A stretch of DNA of 64,000 bases from assembly GCA_002711995.1 (NCBI GenBank), contig PASN01000016.1, positions 124,001 through 188,000 on the forward strand, written 5' to 3'. A program made the position numbers and the translations under genes. This document shows, piece by piece, positions 25,924-34,334 of the stretch. Numbering within the stretch: the first letter of the stretch is position 1; each line of letters opens with the position of its first letter. The DNA comes from Halobacteriovoraceae bacterium (lineage in GTDB: Bacteria > Bdellovibrionota > Bacteriovoracia > Bacteriovoracales > Bacteriovoracaceae). A model generated the notes under the pieces. The model searched no databases. It was given only the letters and a program-made list of their open reading frames with translations, and had not been told where the DNA came from.

Positions 25924-26347
25924 CTAGGTTTTGACCGATCAGATGTTTGTGGGCAAGGCCCTCCATGCTGACAGTTCTTTGACAACTGAATATCAAAACC
26001 AGCTGAGCTATCGCTGCATGATTTAGGAAGGAAGACGAAGTCTTTACCAGCCCGACTTTGTCTTCGCGAGGCGTTTTTGGGTCAGCTCGTAAAATATGGA
26101 CCTGAACGGAGGGTATAAAATGCACTGAAGGCACATTAAAAAACTTTGCTGTAAAAAATTTGAGAAAAATTAGGGTGAAGTTATGAAATTTTGGGGAATT
26201 TGGCTTCCCATAAGTGAGATAAGGAACTTAGTGAAGGATTTGGGATTGACGGAGAAAGCATTATTTCTTCCCAGTCACTTGGCGAGTGCATGTAATCTAT
26301 CGCTAATTGTTGAAGTCTAGGTTTGTAGTGGTTCTAAAAGTTTAGGT
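25924..26347. other. IS flank and spacer up to tRNA-His repeat
   Basis: About 420 bases. The right IS end is expected here. A small forward reading frame of 45 codons (ATG 26183 to TAG 26320, MKFWGIWLPISEIRNL) has a purine-rich upstream stretch (GGGTGAAG), and could be a remnant of a replication-initiator-like protein whose N-termini often read KFWGIW. No further gene is seen. Confidence 0.4.
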
Positions 26348-26389
26348 AAAAAAAAGCCTTTCCGAAGAAAGGCTTTTAAAAATGGGGTG
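26348..26389. repeat. att-like repeat, original copy: 3' end of tRNA-His plus terminator
   Basis: Reading the reverse strand: tRNA-His ends CACCCCA, then follows the terminator hairpin with a T tract. These 42 bases are repeated exactly at 15721-15762 and nearly so at 18591-18629. The tRNA gene itself stays complete here, so this is the intact chromosomal site. Confidence 0.85.
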
Positions 26390-26459
26390 GACGATGGGAC
26401 TCGAACCCACGACAAACAGAACCACAATCTGCTGCTCTACCAACTGAACTACGCCCACC
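26383..26459 (-). tRNA. tRNA-His (GTG), CCA encoded
   Basis: On the reverse strand GTGGGCG pairs with CGTCCAC in the acceptor stem. An extra 5' G opposite C73, the tRNA-His hallmark, is present, and CCA is encoded. The anticodon loop is TTGTGGT, giving anticodon GTG with stem GCAGA/TCTGT, and the T-loop GTTCGAGTC is standard. It is the boundary of the 14-26 kb island. Confidence 0.95.
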
Positions 26460-26650
26460 ACAATAAATTCAGTTCTAGTTTTATAAGTATCTTTTGGCTT
26501 TTAGTCAATTGGAAATTAACAAGTTTGCGTTGCGTTGTAGTTTTTACTTGTTGTTCAAGCGCTTGATTTTTAAACTCTATTTTGACGAGAGGCATCTTTT
26601 GGGATTAAACTTGTCTAAAACAATCATTCTACAAACGTAAGAGGGAGTTT

Positions 26651-27256
26651 ATGAAAAGAATTATTTTAGCTGTTGCCATGATGGTTTCTACTGCTGCTTT
26701 CGCCACTACCGTTGGCCTTTCTACCCACCCATTCACTATGAATAAAAGCGTTGTGACCACAGAGTTTAATTCTTACCTGTCATCAGGGGATGGCATGGGA
26801 ATTACTGCCAAATATTTTCAAAGAGTTAGCAACAAATTAAATGTTGATGCTGGATTTGGTGTAACTGATGGTGATAGAGCAAATAGACTATTTGCAGGTG
26901 CAGATTATGAGCTATTTCCAGATTATGGAAGACAGCCAAGAGTATCTATCAAGTCACTTCTTGAAACCAACGAAGTAGACGGAGACCGAATCAATTCTTT
27001 GGGATTTGCTCCAACTCTTTCAAAAGGCTTTTCAATCTACGGTAAGGAAGCTTTCCCATTTGTTGCTCTTCCGATGAGTGTGGGTCTAAACACAAATGAA
27101 GGAACTTATGAAACAATTACAGCTCTTTCTGCTGGTATCACTGGAAGACTTCCAGTTAGAGGTTTTGAGAGCCTTGTAGGCAATATTGAGACAAACTTCA
27201 ACCTAAGAAACAGCTATACGGCCCTAGTAATGGGTCTATCTATGCCTCTACAATAA
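26651..27256 (+). CDS. putative outer-membrane beta-barrel protein
   Basis: 201 residues. Signal peptide MKRIILAVAMMVSTAAFA. The mature part has alternating hydrophobic and polar residues (YFQRVSNKLNVDAGFGVTDG, ALVMGLSMPLQ) and ends on a hydrophobic residue, features of small porin-like barrels. No cysteines. RBS GAGGGAG. The HAD gene starts 5 bases after it, so the two may be co-transcribed. Confidence 0.6.
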   Translation: MKRIILAVAMMVSTAAFATTVGLSTHPFTMNKSVVTTEFNSYLSSGDGMGITAKYFQRVSNKLNVDAGFGVTDGDRANRLFAGADYELFPDYGRQPRVSIKSLLETNEVDGDRINSLGFAPTLSKGFSIYGKEAFPFVALPMSVGLNTNEGTYETITALSAGITGRLPVRGFESLVGNIETNFNLRNSYTALVMGLSMPLQ

Positions 27257-27260
27257 ATTT

Positions 27261-27995
27261 ATGAAAATAGTATTTTCCGACTTCGACGGCACCCTGACTG
27301 TAAACGGTAAATTGGGTGCCTTTTTTTTTGACCTTCTTGATATCATCGAAAAAAACAACTCTGAGCTAGTAATCGTCTCCGGACGCTCTCTTTCGTGGGG
27401 ACATTTTCTTCTAACTCACTTTCCTCTAAAGCATGCCATCATGGAAGGTGGGGGAGTTATTCTTTCTAAGAATGTGGACGGCGTAATTTCTGAAGAATTC
27501 TTAGTGAGTGACGATGAACTTGAAAGACTTGAGAGTGTAACGGCCAAGCTTCAGAGAGATGTTCCTGAAACGGTATTGAGTGTGGATAGCTTTGGCAGAA
27601 AGTCAGATCGCGCCATAGAGTTTTCCCAAATGAAACAAACAGATGTGGAAAAGGCCGAAAGTTATCTTTTAAAAGAGAAGGCAAATTTCACTAGAAGCAA
27701 TGTGCACGTAAACTTCTGGTACGGAGATATTTCAAAGAACTTTGCAGTGAACTATTTCCTTAAAAACTATACTCCTCACATTAAAAAAGAAGAGACTATC
27801 TTTTATGGGGACTCTTTGAATGATGAATCCATGTTTGAGAGCTTTCCCAATACGGTAGGCGTATCCAACATCATTAGCGTTCTAGACGAGCTTTATCATA
27901 AGCCAAAAATTATTTTAGAAGGAAAAGAGAATGCTGGGGCATTCGGAGTCTTAAACCACCTGAAAGAAATCTTTAATCAGAGCATCGATTTTTAG
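27261..27995 (+). CDS. HAD-superfamily hydrolase, Cof/sugar-phosphatase-like
   Basis: 244 residues. Motif I SDFDGTLT (Asp7 and Asp9), motif II VIVSGRS, and motif IV FYGDSLND are complete, with the Lys of motif III before it. The cap resembles IIB-type (Cof) phosphatases. Cytoplasmic; substrate unknown, probably a sugar phosphate or phosphoglycolate-like compound. It converges with the pseudouridine synthase gene, overlapping by 45 bases. Confidence 0.82.
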   Translation: MKIVFSDFDGTLTVNGKLGAFFFDLLDIIEKNNSELVIVSGRSLSWGHFLLTHFPLKHAIMEGGGVILSKNVDGVISEEFLVSDDELERLESVTAKLQRDVPETVLSVDSFGRKSDRAIEFSQMKQTDVEKAESYLLKEKANFTRSNVHVNFWYGDISKNFAVNYFLKNYTPHIKKEETIFYGDSLNDESMFESFPNTVGVSNIISVLDELYHKPKIILEGKENAGAFGVLNHLKEIFNQSIDF

Positions 27996-29027
27996 ATTCA
28001 ACTCATCAATACTTAGTGATTTAAAGTTGTCCTCTATCCAAGGGATAAAATCATTTGGTATTTTAGTTTCTAGAAGAAGTGAATCTTTTTCACTTGGATA
28101 GGCGATCACAAGTGCCATTGCGTGAAGAGCATGTCTTGAAATCTGCATGAGATCATGATCTTCTTCCGTTGCAACTCCATCTTTAAACCTTCCAAAGACA
28201 CTCGGGTCACCGCTGTAAAGCTTGTCTCCTATAAGAGGCAGCCCATAGTGTGCGGCATGAGCTCTAATTTGGTGCTGTCTTCCAGTCTTTGGAAATGCAA
28301 GACCTAAAAGGTACTTATCGTTTTCAGCTACTTTTAGGAAAGTGGTCTTCGCCTTTTTACCTTTGGAAGAACTCTCGTCATAACAATGCACATAGAGTCT
28401 TGGGATGAAATCATCCTCCTGTCCAAGTCTTTCGTTGGCAACGATAGGAAACTCATTATCTTGTTTTTTATGTGCCATGAAGAAATAGCATTTTTGAACT
28501 TTTTCTTTTTCAAATAGTTCCCCACAAAGTTGTGCGGCCTTTGGATTTTTACCCAAAAGAAGAGCTCCACTTGTTTCACGGTCAAGCCTGTGAATTGAGT
28601 GAACCGTTTTATTGTACTTTGTCTCCAAAAAGACTGTGGCGCAATTAAAGAGTCTTTTACCAGTAGGGTGGGTGGTCATGTAAGCAGGCTTTGAAATCGC
28701 GACGATATTTTCATCCTCGTAAATGATTTCTGGAACTAGATCAAGCTCGAGCTTTTCACCTCTCCAGTACTCGTCTTCAAGGTCACCTCTTGGAGTGCTC
28801 ACTGTGATCTTTTCGCCCTCGTAAACCTTAACGCTTGGCTTGTGGGGAAATGGACGATTATGGATTTTAACCTGTCCAATTTGAATCTTCTTTTTGATTT
28901 GTTGCCTGGAAAAGCTTGCAAGGTAGTCCATTAAGAACTGGTCAAGTCTTAGGCCATCTTGGTCTTCTTCAACCTCCAAGACGGCCTCAAATAATTGTGA
29001 TGTAAATTTCTTTTTTATTTCGCCCAT
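27951..29027 (-). CDS. RluA-family pseudouridine synthase with S4 domain
   Basis: 358 residues. An N-terminal S4 RNA-binding domain (LRLDQFLMDYLASFSRQQIKKKIQIGQV) precedes the catalytic domain. The catalytic Asp lies in IHRLDRETSGALLL, and GRQHQIRAHAAHYGLP closes the active site. It isomerises uridine in rRNA or tRNA (RluC/RluD type); exact position not assigned. It lies 3 bases from the PrkA-like gene and may be co-transcribed with it. Confidence 0.92.
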   Translation of the reverse strand: MGEIKKKFTSQLFEAVLEVEEDQDGLRLDQFLMDYLASFSRQQIKKKIQIGQVKIHNRPFPHKPSVKVYEGEKITVSTPRGDLEDEYWRGEKLELDLVPEIIYEDENIVAISKPAYMTTHPTGKRLFNCATVFLETKYNKTVHSIHRLDRETSGALLLGKNPKAAQLCGELFEKEKVQKCYFFMAHKKQDNEFPIVANERLGQEDDFIPRLYVHCYDESSSKGKKAKTTFLKVAENDKYLLGLAFPKTGRQHQIRAHAAHYGLPLIGDKLYSGDPSVFGRFKDGVATEEDHDLMQISRHALHAMALVIAYPSEKDSLLLETKIPNDFIPWIEDNFKSLSIDELNLKIDALIKDFFQVV

Positions 29028-29030
29028 AAT

Positions 29031-31238
29031 CTATTGGGCGGCATCATATCTCTTTTTTAGTAGGTGTTTCAAACAATTTATGGCGCCTCTTTTTGTGTAG
29101 CCATGGTTTGAATGCAATTGCTCAAGGATTGTTTCAATTTGCGCCCTTCCCTCGTCTGAAAGACCTGATGGCTTGGATTCTTCATCATCTCCGTTTAGCT
29201 CACTTAAATAGTACACTAAGTTCTTTCCGACATTTTGAATGATCTTTCTCTGCTCATTTCTAAAGGACTCCTTTAATTGCTTAGTAATGGAGTCCAAAAC
29301 TTCGCTATAAACAATCTCTTTGCCTGGGTTGTCTAGAGAGTAGGCGCCAAGCTTGGAAAGAATGTGAGATCTAAAGGACTCTGGGTCTTCCTTAAGGTGA
29401 ATATTGGATTCAAATTCCTTTATGAAGTAACGGTCTGGATCTTCAAACTTGCCAATTACAGGGTTTTTGATTTTTTCACCCTTTATTAAAGCATTGATAT
29501 GCAAGACATATTTAGAGATGTAATCCTCATAAGACCTGTTGTCCACAAGTCCCAAAGAGTCTCTAAGCTCAATATCAAACTGATTTAAAAAATGTTGCTC
29601 TACCAGGTATAGGAACTTTTTCGAGTTGTGGTAGTCCCCCTGAGCCCCTATGTTTAGGAATTCATGCTCACTTTTCTTCTCACTAATGTCCTTTAAATAC
29701 TCTAAAACCTCTATGAAAGTGATGTGTTCATGTAGCAATGAGAGCTCATATATAAATTGTTTAACCTCTCTTGGAGAAATTCCAAATTTGCCTTCATACA
29801 TTTGATCGTTTTCAAATTCAGAACAAATAGTTTCGACTCCAGGCCTTAGAATTTGCTGCTCCTCCTGGTTAAGGTACTCTGGAACAATATTGTCCGCAAT
29901 AAGCAAGGCCTTCTCTAGGGGAGTAAGCTTTTCTGCAATTTCACCAAGGCGTTTGTCTTGATAATTCTTACTTTGAGGATGGCGCATTCTAGTCATAACT
30001 GACCATAAGCAAAGAGTCTCAAGGGAGTGAGGCTCAAACTTTGTTTTGTCTCTTACGTTCGCGACTTGATCAAGATAGATATTTTTCTCATCCTCATAGC
30101 TTAGTAGGTAAGGAACTCTTAAAAAACTAAACCTTCCTCTAAATGAGCTGAAGTCTGGATGTTGTTTAAAGGCGTTAAAATGCACTTCATTGCTGCTTCC
30201 AATGAAAAAGATATCAAGTTCTGTTAGTATGCCCTGGAGATTTATGGTTTTAGTCTCCATTGTCATCAGAAGGTATTTAAATGTGTCCAACGGTCTTTTG
30301 AGAAGGTCTGAAAACTCCAAGATCCCTCTGTTTGCAAGAATCACTTCGCCGTTCATGCTAAAAAGGTTTAATGATTGAAGACTTGGCGGCAAGCTCGCGA
30401 GTCTTTTATCCATAGTTATTTGCTGGAGCTTTGCATCCACATGTAGCTGAGGCTCTATAGTTGACGCCGCAACTGAATATCTCTTATCGATATTGAATCT
30501 TTCCACACGGATGTGTTTTAAAACTTCTTCAAAAGAGCCTTTATAGTTCTTTAAAAGAGCGTCAAATATTAACCTATTTCTTTTAGATAAATCTCCATTG
30601 TAGAGGTAGCTCAGCTGAATGGACTCAAGCTTTTCCGGCTCGTCTGCAAGAAGTTTATCTATAAGCTTCTGTCTGGTCTTCAGAGGAATAAGCAGAAGCG
30701 GGTGATCTTTTAATTCAGAGACTAAAATGGCGCTGATTTCAGAGTCTTCAAGGTGCGCAAATGATTGAAGGTGCTTATCGACCTGCTTGGAGCTAAGCCC
30801 TAGACTCCCTTTTACATAAGTGTCTATTGGAAATATCCAGCTGAAAGTGTAAAGAGCTCCATGATCTGTATGAGAGTACTCCTCAGCAGTTCTCATGATC
30901 TTTTTAACTAATGAAGTCTTGGATGATCCATTAGGGCCAACAAGAAGAATGAACTTGTTGTTAAAGCCTTCTTCGTTAAAGTTTACAAGGTTTTGGTAAA
31001 TCTTCTCTTGTGCTCTTTTTTGACCCGCCACTGGAGGAGAGTTGGGATGGTTTTTCTTAAAAAGACTGAAACTTCCATCTTCATCTTTTCCATAGAAGTC
31101 GAACATGTCCTTTAGGTACATGCTGGAAGTTCTAAGCTCCCTTGAAGGGTTGCGCTCGAATATTTCCATGTACTCATTAAAAGAAAATATCTGATCGAAT
31201 TTTTCTTCTTCTTTGTTTACTTCCTCTAACCAATCCAT
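29031..31238 (-). CDS. PrkA-family (YeaG-like) serine kinase ATPase
   Basis: 735 residues from ATG 31238, which has AGGAAG just upstream; the earlier GTG at 31244 is less likely. It is longer than YeaG (about 640). FNEYMEIFERNPSRELRTSSMYLKDM at the N-terminus, split by line, is the PrkA AAA-domain opening; Walker A is GPNGSSKTS (103-111). The family has been reported to phosphorylate protein targets in stress or starvation responses. A YeaH/SpoVR partner is not present here. The start codon is only 14 bases from the divergent gene's start, so the promoters overlap neighbouring coding sequence. Confidence 0.8.
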   Translation of the reverse strand: MDWLEEVNKEEEKFDQIFSFNEYMEIFERNPSRELRTSSMYLKDMFDFYGKDEDGSFSLFKKNHPNSPPVAGQKRAQEKIYQNLVNFNEEGFNNKFILLVGPNGSSKTSLVKKIMRTAEEYSHTDHGALYTFSWIFPIDTYVKGSLGLSSKQVDKHLQSFAHLEDSEISAILVSELKDHPLLLIPLKTRQKLIDKLLADEPEKLESIQLSYLYNGDLSKRNRLIFDALLKNYKGSFEEVLKHIRVERFNIDKRYSVAASTIEPQLHVDAKLQQITMDKRLASLPPSLQSLNLFSMNGEVILANRGILEFSDLLKRPLDTFKYLLMTMETKTINLQGILTELDIFFIGSSNEVHFNAFKQHPDFSSFRGRFSFLRVPYLLSYEDEKNIYLDQVANVRDKTKFEPHSLETLCLWSVMTRMRHPQSKNYQDKRLGEIAEKLTPLEKALLIADNIVPEYLNQEEQQILRPGVETICSEFENDQMYEGKFGISPREVKQFIYELSLLHEHITFIEVLEYLKDISEKKSEHEFLNIGAQGDYHNSKKFLYLVEQHFLNQFDIELRDSLGLVDNRSYEDYISKYVLHINALIKGEKIKNPVIGKFEDPDRYFIKEFESNIHLKEDPESFRSHILSKLGAYSLDNPGKEIVYSEVLDSITKQLKESFRNEQRKIIQNVGKNLVYYLSELNGDDEESKPSGLSDEGRAQIETILEQLHSNHGYTKRGAINCLKHLLKKRYDAAQ

Positions 31239-31252
31239 ATACACTTCCTACT

Positions 31253-32362
31253 ATGTTCAAAAGGTCCTTTACCAGTATAACAAATCTAAAAAAATTATCA
31301 GTTATTATTGTTTTGCTGGCGATCCTTGCCTTGGTAGTTAGTAAACCTTTTAGATCGGGTAAAGGGCCCGTCTCAACTCAAAGCGCTCAGACTATTTTGA
31401 AGTTTTCAGAAACTATGGAAAAAAGGTGGCTAGAAGGGGATGTTGAGGAATTATACGAAAAAGCTGAGCTGAATTGTCCAGACCTCATCACTTCCAATGC
31501 AAAAATTCACCCAAGCTATTTTCAGTGCAACCCATATTACATGCAGTGTTTTTTGAGAAATCTAAACAAGAAAGATTCATCCGATTTTAAATTCTTAAAA
31601 GCAAGTTTTGACTCCAAAGGCAATTTTTTAGCAAACTTTAAAGAACTCAAGACTAAAAAGTCCTTCATATTGAAGTTCAAAGACACTTGTTCAAAAATTA
31701 GGCTTAAACCATCGGTTTACTCCGCCTCCCCCAAAGATGGAGATCAATATTTGTGGGACAACATGGGCCAAGTTGTGGAAATCGACGCCCATTACGCCAA
31801 TATCGGTGAAGTTTTAATTTGGGCAAACAAAGTAAACCTTAAAGTTTCCAACAGGCCAAAACACGCTCCATCTACAGAGCTAAGTTTTGAACAAAAAAAA
31901 CAATTCTGCGCATTCAAGGGCGGCCAGCTTCTTCAAAGTAGACACTTTGATGCCGCAACCTTTTTGCCGGCCAGATCCAAGAATAATTTTGTATATAAAT
32001 TCCCATATCCCTGGAGTAAGAGAAAAGACGCTTTGGAAAGGCTTGGTGAAAAAAATTGCTCTAAAATATTCAGCAAAGAGTGCTCTTTTGAACAGTACGA
32101 ATATCATTCCACATATGGAGCTTCTTGGAGTGGTGTCTATCACTCGCTGGGATCCTTTGTTGAAAGCTTCGACAATAAGTTTTTACCACTGGCCAGGTTT
32201 AAGATGAGCTCAAAGGATTTTGATTTGAACTCCCCGTGGCATAAGTTAGGCCTTAGGGGTGCAGAGGAGCCTGATAGGCAGATTCATATTTATAATGGCG
32301 AGGGGATAAGAATGCCCAAAGAGGAATTAAGGAGTGCCTTTAGATGCGTATACTACAGGTAG
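31253..32362 (+). CDS. membrane-anchored protein with FGE/sulfatase-modifying-like domain
   Basis: 369 residues. One N-terminal transmembrane segment (LKKLSVIIVLLAILALVV, about 13-30) anchors a periplasmic domain. The C-terminal half has FCAFKGGQLLQSRHFDAATF, similar to the AyCaWkGgRLPTEaEWEyAA block of formylglycine-generating-enzyme-like (SUMF1) domains, and ends in RSAFRCVYY as those domains end in GFRCV. It has several Cys. The catalytic pair of true FGE is not obvious, so it is probably a non-catalytic relative. No ribosome-binding site precedes the ATG, which leaves the start uncertain. It overlaps the next gene by 19 bases. Confidence 0.6.
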   Translation: MFKRSFTSITNLKKLSVIIVLLAILALVVSKPFRSGKGPVSTQSAQTILKFSETMEKRWLEGDVEELYEKAELNCPDLITSNAKIHPSYFQCNPYYMQCFLRNLNKKDSSDFKFLKASFDSKGNFLANFKELKTKKSFILKFKDTCSKIRLKPSVYSASPKDGDQYLWDNMGQVVEIDAHYANIGEVLIWANKVNLKVSNRPKHAPSTELSFEQKKQFCAFKGGQLLQSRHFDAATFLPARSKNNFVYKFPYPWSKRKDALERLGEKNCSKIFSKECSFEQYEYHSTYGASWSGVYHSLGSFVESFDNKFLPLARFKMSSKDFDLNSPWHKLGLRGAEEPDRQIHIYNGEGIRMPKEELRSAFRCVYYR

Positions 32363-33123
32363 CTGCACTTATATTCATTCTAGCTTCTTGCAAGGCCAAA
32401 CCCAAGGTAGAGAACTCTTATCTTCAGGAAGCACTCACAAGTGTTTTTATTGTAACTGATGTTAATGGGCGACTCGTCAATGCAAGTGAGATGGATATGG
32501 CGCCTGGAACTTGGCACACGGCCATGAAGCTCAGCACTCGAATAAACAACTTTAAAATAAAAGACTATTGCTTGATGGTAAAAACGCCATACGAGCTTGA
32601 GCCTGGAAAAATGAAGTTTGTGAGTCTTGATTCTGAATCCAAATGCTCAGATGCAATTTTTAAAGAACCCGTTGATCAGGAATTTGAATTCTACAACCTT
32701 ATGATTAAGCTTAAAGACAATCACCTAACTCTTGAGTTTGATAAAAACAAAATCGAATTTTCCTTTTTCAATATTAAAAGCAATGCTGTGGAACTCTCTA
32801 TGGAGAGTGCTGATAAAGGGCGCCAACTTCAGATCTTGAAGGATGGGGACGTGTGCAGACAAGTAGCAGATGACTGCACAGTAGTTAAGGATGAATGCGA
32901 TCGATGCGAGAATGGATCCTATTATTTAAAGAATAGTTCCTGCTTAAGCTCTTACTCCAAGGTTTGTGGAGTGGACAACTGTGGCCTTAAAAACAATCCC
33001 GCATGTATACGAGGGGAAGTCTCCACTGGTGTAAAAGATTATTGTATTCAAGATAGCCCTGTAGGCTTTTGCATCGGGGATGCAAGAGTGGGGTGTGTGA
33101 ATAAAACTCTTATTTGCGAATAG
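32344..33123 (+). CDS. putative lipoprotein, Cys-rich C-terminus
   Basis: 259 residues. Signal peptide ends in the lipobox LASC (MRILQVAALIFILASCKAK). The C-terminal 100 residues hold about 13 Cys (CRQVADDC, CDRC, CGVDNC, CIQD, CIGDARVGC), which must form disulfides. It overlaps the upstream membrane-anchored gene by 19 bases and so may be co-translated; the two are likely cell-envelope partners. It overlaps the reverse 5'-nucleotidase-like gene by 14 bases at the 3' end. Family not recognised. Confidence 0.7.
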   Translation: MRILQVAALIFILASCKAKPKVENSYLQEALTSVFIVTDVNGRLVNASEMDMAPGTWHTAMKLSTRINNFKIKDYCLMVKTPYELEPGKMKFVSLDSESKCSDAIFKEPVDQEFEFYNLMIKLKDNHLTLEFDKNKIEFSFFNIKSNAVELSMESADKGRQLQILKDGDVCRQVADDCTVVKDECDRCENGSYYLKNSSCLSSYSKVCGVDNCGLKNNPACIRGEVSTGVKDYCIQDSPVGFCIGDARVGCVNKTLICE

Positions 33124-34333
33124 GAAGAGGCTGAATTTTTATTTCTTCGCCTAAAAATTTTGCTGGAACGATTTCAATGTTTCGAAGCACTTCTTTCACA
33201 TAACAGTCTTCTGTCTCTTTAAAGAAAGCGTGGCACATCTGAATTGGCTGCATGATTTGAGTTTTACTTCTTACCACTCGATTTAACTTTGTGTCGTATA
33301 CAAGCTTTGCCCAAGACATGTGTTCAGCTCCCTTGAAACTTTGAAGAACTGGGTGTCCGGCAATAAGGTTTGCAACCTTTGAGTCAACTCCATTTGTGAA
33401 GACTATATCAACCATGGCCGGTGGCAACTTCTGGAGAGTCTGTACAAGCTCGTTTTCAAACAGGTCACAAACTTTTTCATCAGAGGGCATGAAGTTGACT
33501 TTTTGGCGGTCTATGTTTTGAGTTTCTGACTGCTGACTAGTGCAGTCTAGGCCGTGTGAGATCATAAGAGCGACAATGTTCGCTCCGTCCTTTCTTAATT
33601 TATTTGAAAGATTGATTATTTTGGGAGCAAGGGATTCAAAGTAAACCTTGTTCAGCTTTTTGCTGTCAAAAGTTTGCGCCATGGTTGGGGCCACAAGAGA
33701 GATGTAGCCCACATTTAACTTGCCCGCTGGAACAACGACGCTTTCTTGAATGTTTTTGAATTCAAACCTATTGGCGAGTGAGAGATTGTAAACATTGGAC
33801 AAAAGAACTGGGAACTTCGCCGATTTTAACTTTTCATCCATGACATTGAGAAAGTTTTCCTCAAAAGGGAGAGAGAAGTCGGATTTTGAAAGTCCGCTGG
33901 CGTCAAGGCCTAGATAGTTTAGATAGAAAAGAGTCTCTTCAACACTGGATTTTTTTGAAAACAGTGAACCAGAGCTTATAAACTGAACGGATTCTCCAAA
34001 CTTGTCCTTAAGGATATTTGCATATGCCTTAAAAGCGGATATTCCCCCAATCTCAATATCATATTTTTCGTCTTGGGCTGGATCGATAACAAGGTACTCG
34101 TTCGCCTGAATTTTTCCTTCAAGATCATTTATGGCCGCAAACACCACATCTTGGTATCTTTCATCTTTCGATTTTACCAGGTATTCATCGGTTTTTTCAG
34201 GATAGGAGTATAGTCTAAAGTGTCCTTCGCCAACTTGGTTTTGCCCCATATCCTTGTGAGTGCTGCAAGAATGAAAGGGCATGGCCAAAAATAGAGTGCA
34301 TAAGGCGCAAAATTTAATGACACTTTTAATCAT
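33110..34333 (-). CDS. degenerate 5'-nucleotidase-like (UshA-family) lipoprotein
   Basis: 407 residues with a signal peptide and a weak lipobox (PFHSC, Cys23). The backbone looks like the metallophosphatase half of UshA: INDLEGKI in place of NDFHGR, a GSLFS block where the family has GD..GGS, LLSNVY for the Asn block, ISHGLDC for the His block and FTNGVDSKVANLIAGHPV for the GGHTH region. Most metal ligands (Asp-x-His and the final GHTH) are absent, so I doubt catalysis. It is convergent with the Cys-rich lipoprotein and precedes none of the NAD genes except by one base from the desulfurase. Confidence 0.6.
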   Translation of the reverse strand: MIKSVIKFCALCTLFLAMPFHSCSTHKDMGQNQVGEGHFRLYSYPEKTDEYLVKSKDERYQDVVFAAINDLEGKIQANEYLVIDPAQDEKYDIEIGGISAFKAYANILKDKFGESVQFISSGSLFSKKSSVEETLFYLNYLGLDASGLSKSDFSLPFEENFLNVMDEKLKSAKFPVLLSNVYNLSLANRFEFKNIQESVVVPAGKLNVGYISLVAPTMAQTFDSKKLNKVYFESLAPKIINLSNKLRKDGANIVALMISHGLDCTSQQSETQNIDRQKVNFMPSDEKVCDLFENELVQTLQKLPPAMVDIVFTNGVDSKVANLIAGHPVLQSFKGAEHMSWAKLVYDTKLNRVVRSKTQIMQPIQMCHAFFKETEDCYVKEVLRNIEIVPAKFLGEEIKIQPLPIRK

Positions 34334-34334
34334 G

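Noticed and set aside
25924-26347. tRNA or rRNA beside the IS
   Set aside because: Only tRNA-His (26383-26459) shows cloverleaf pairing.
24444-26347. IS terminal inverted repeats
   Set aside because: I tried several candidate pairs on both flanks but none gave convincing inverted ends, so I did not annotate mobile-element borders.
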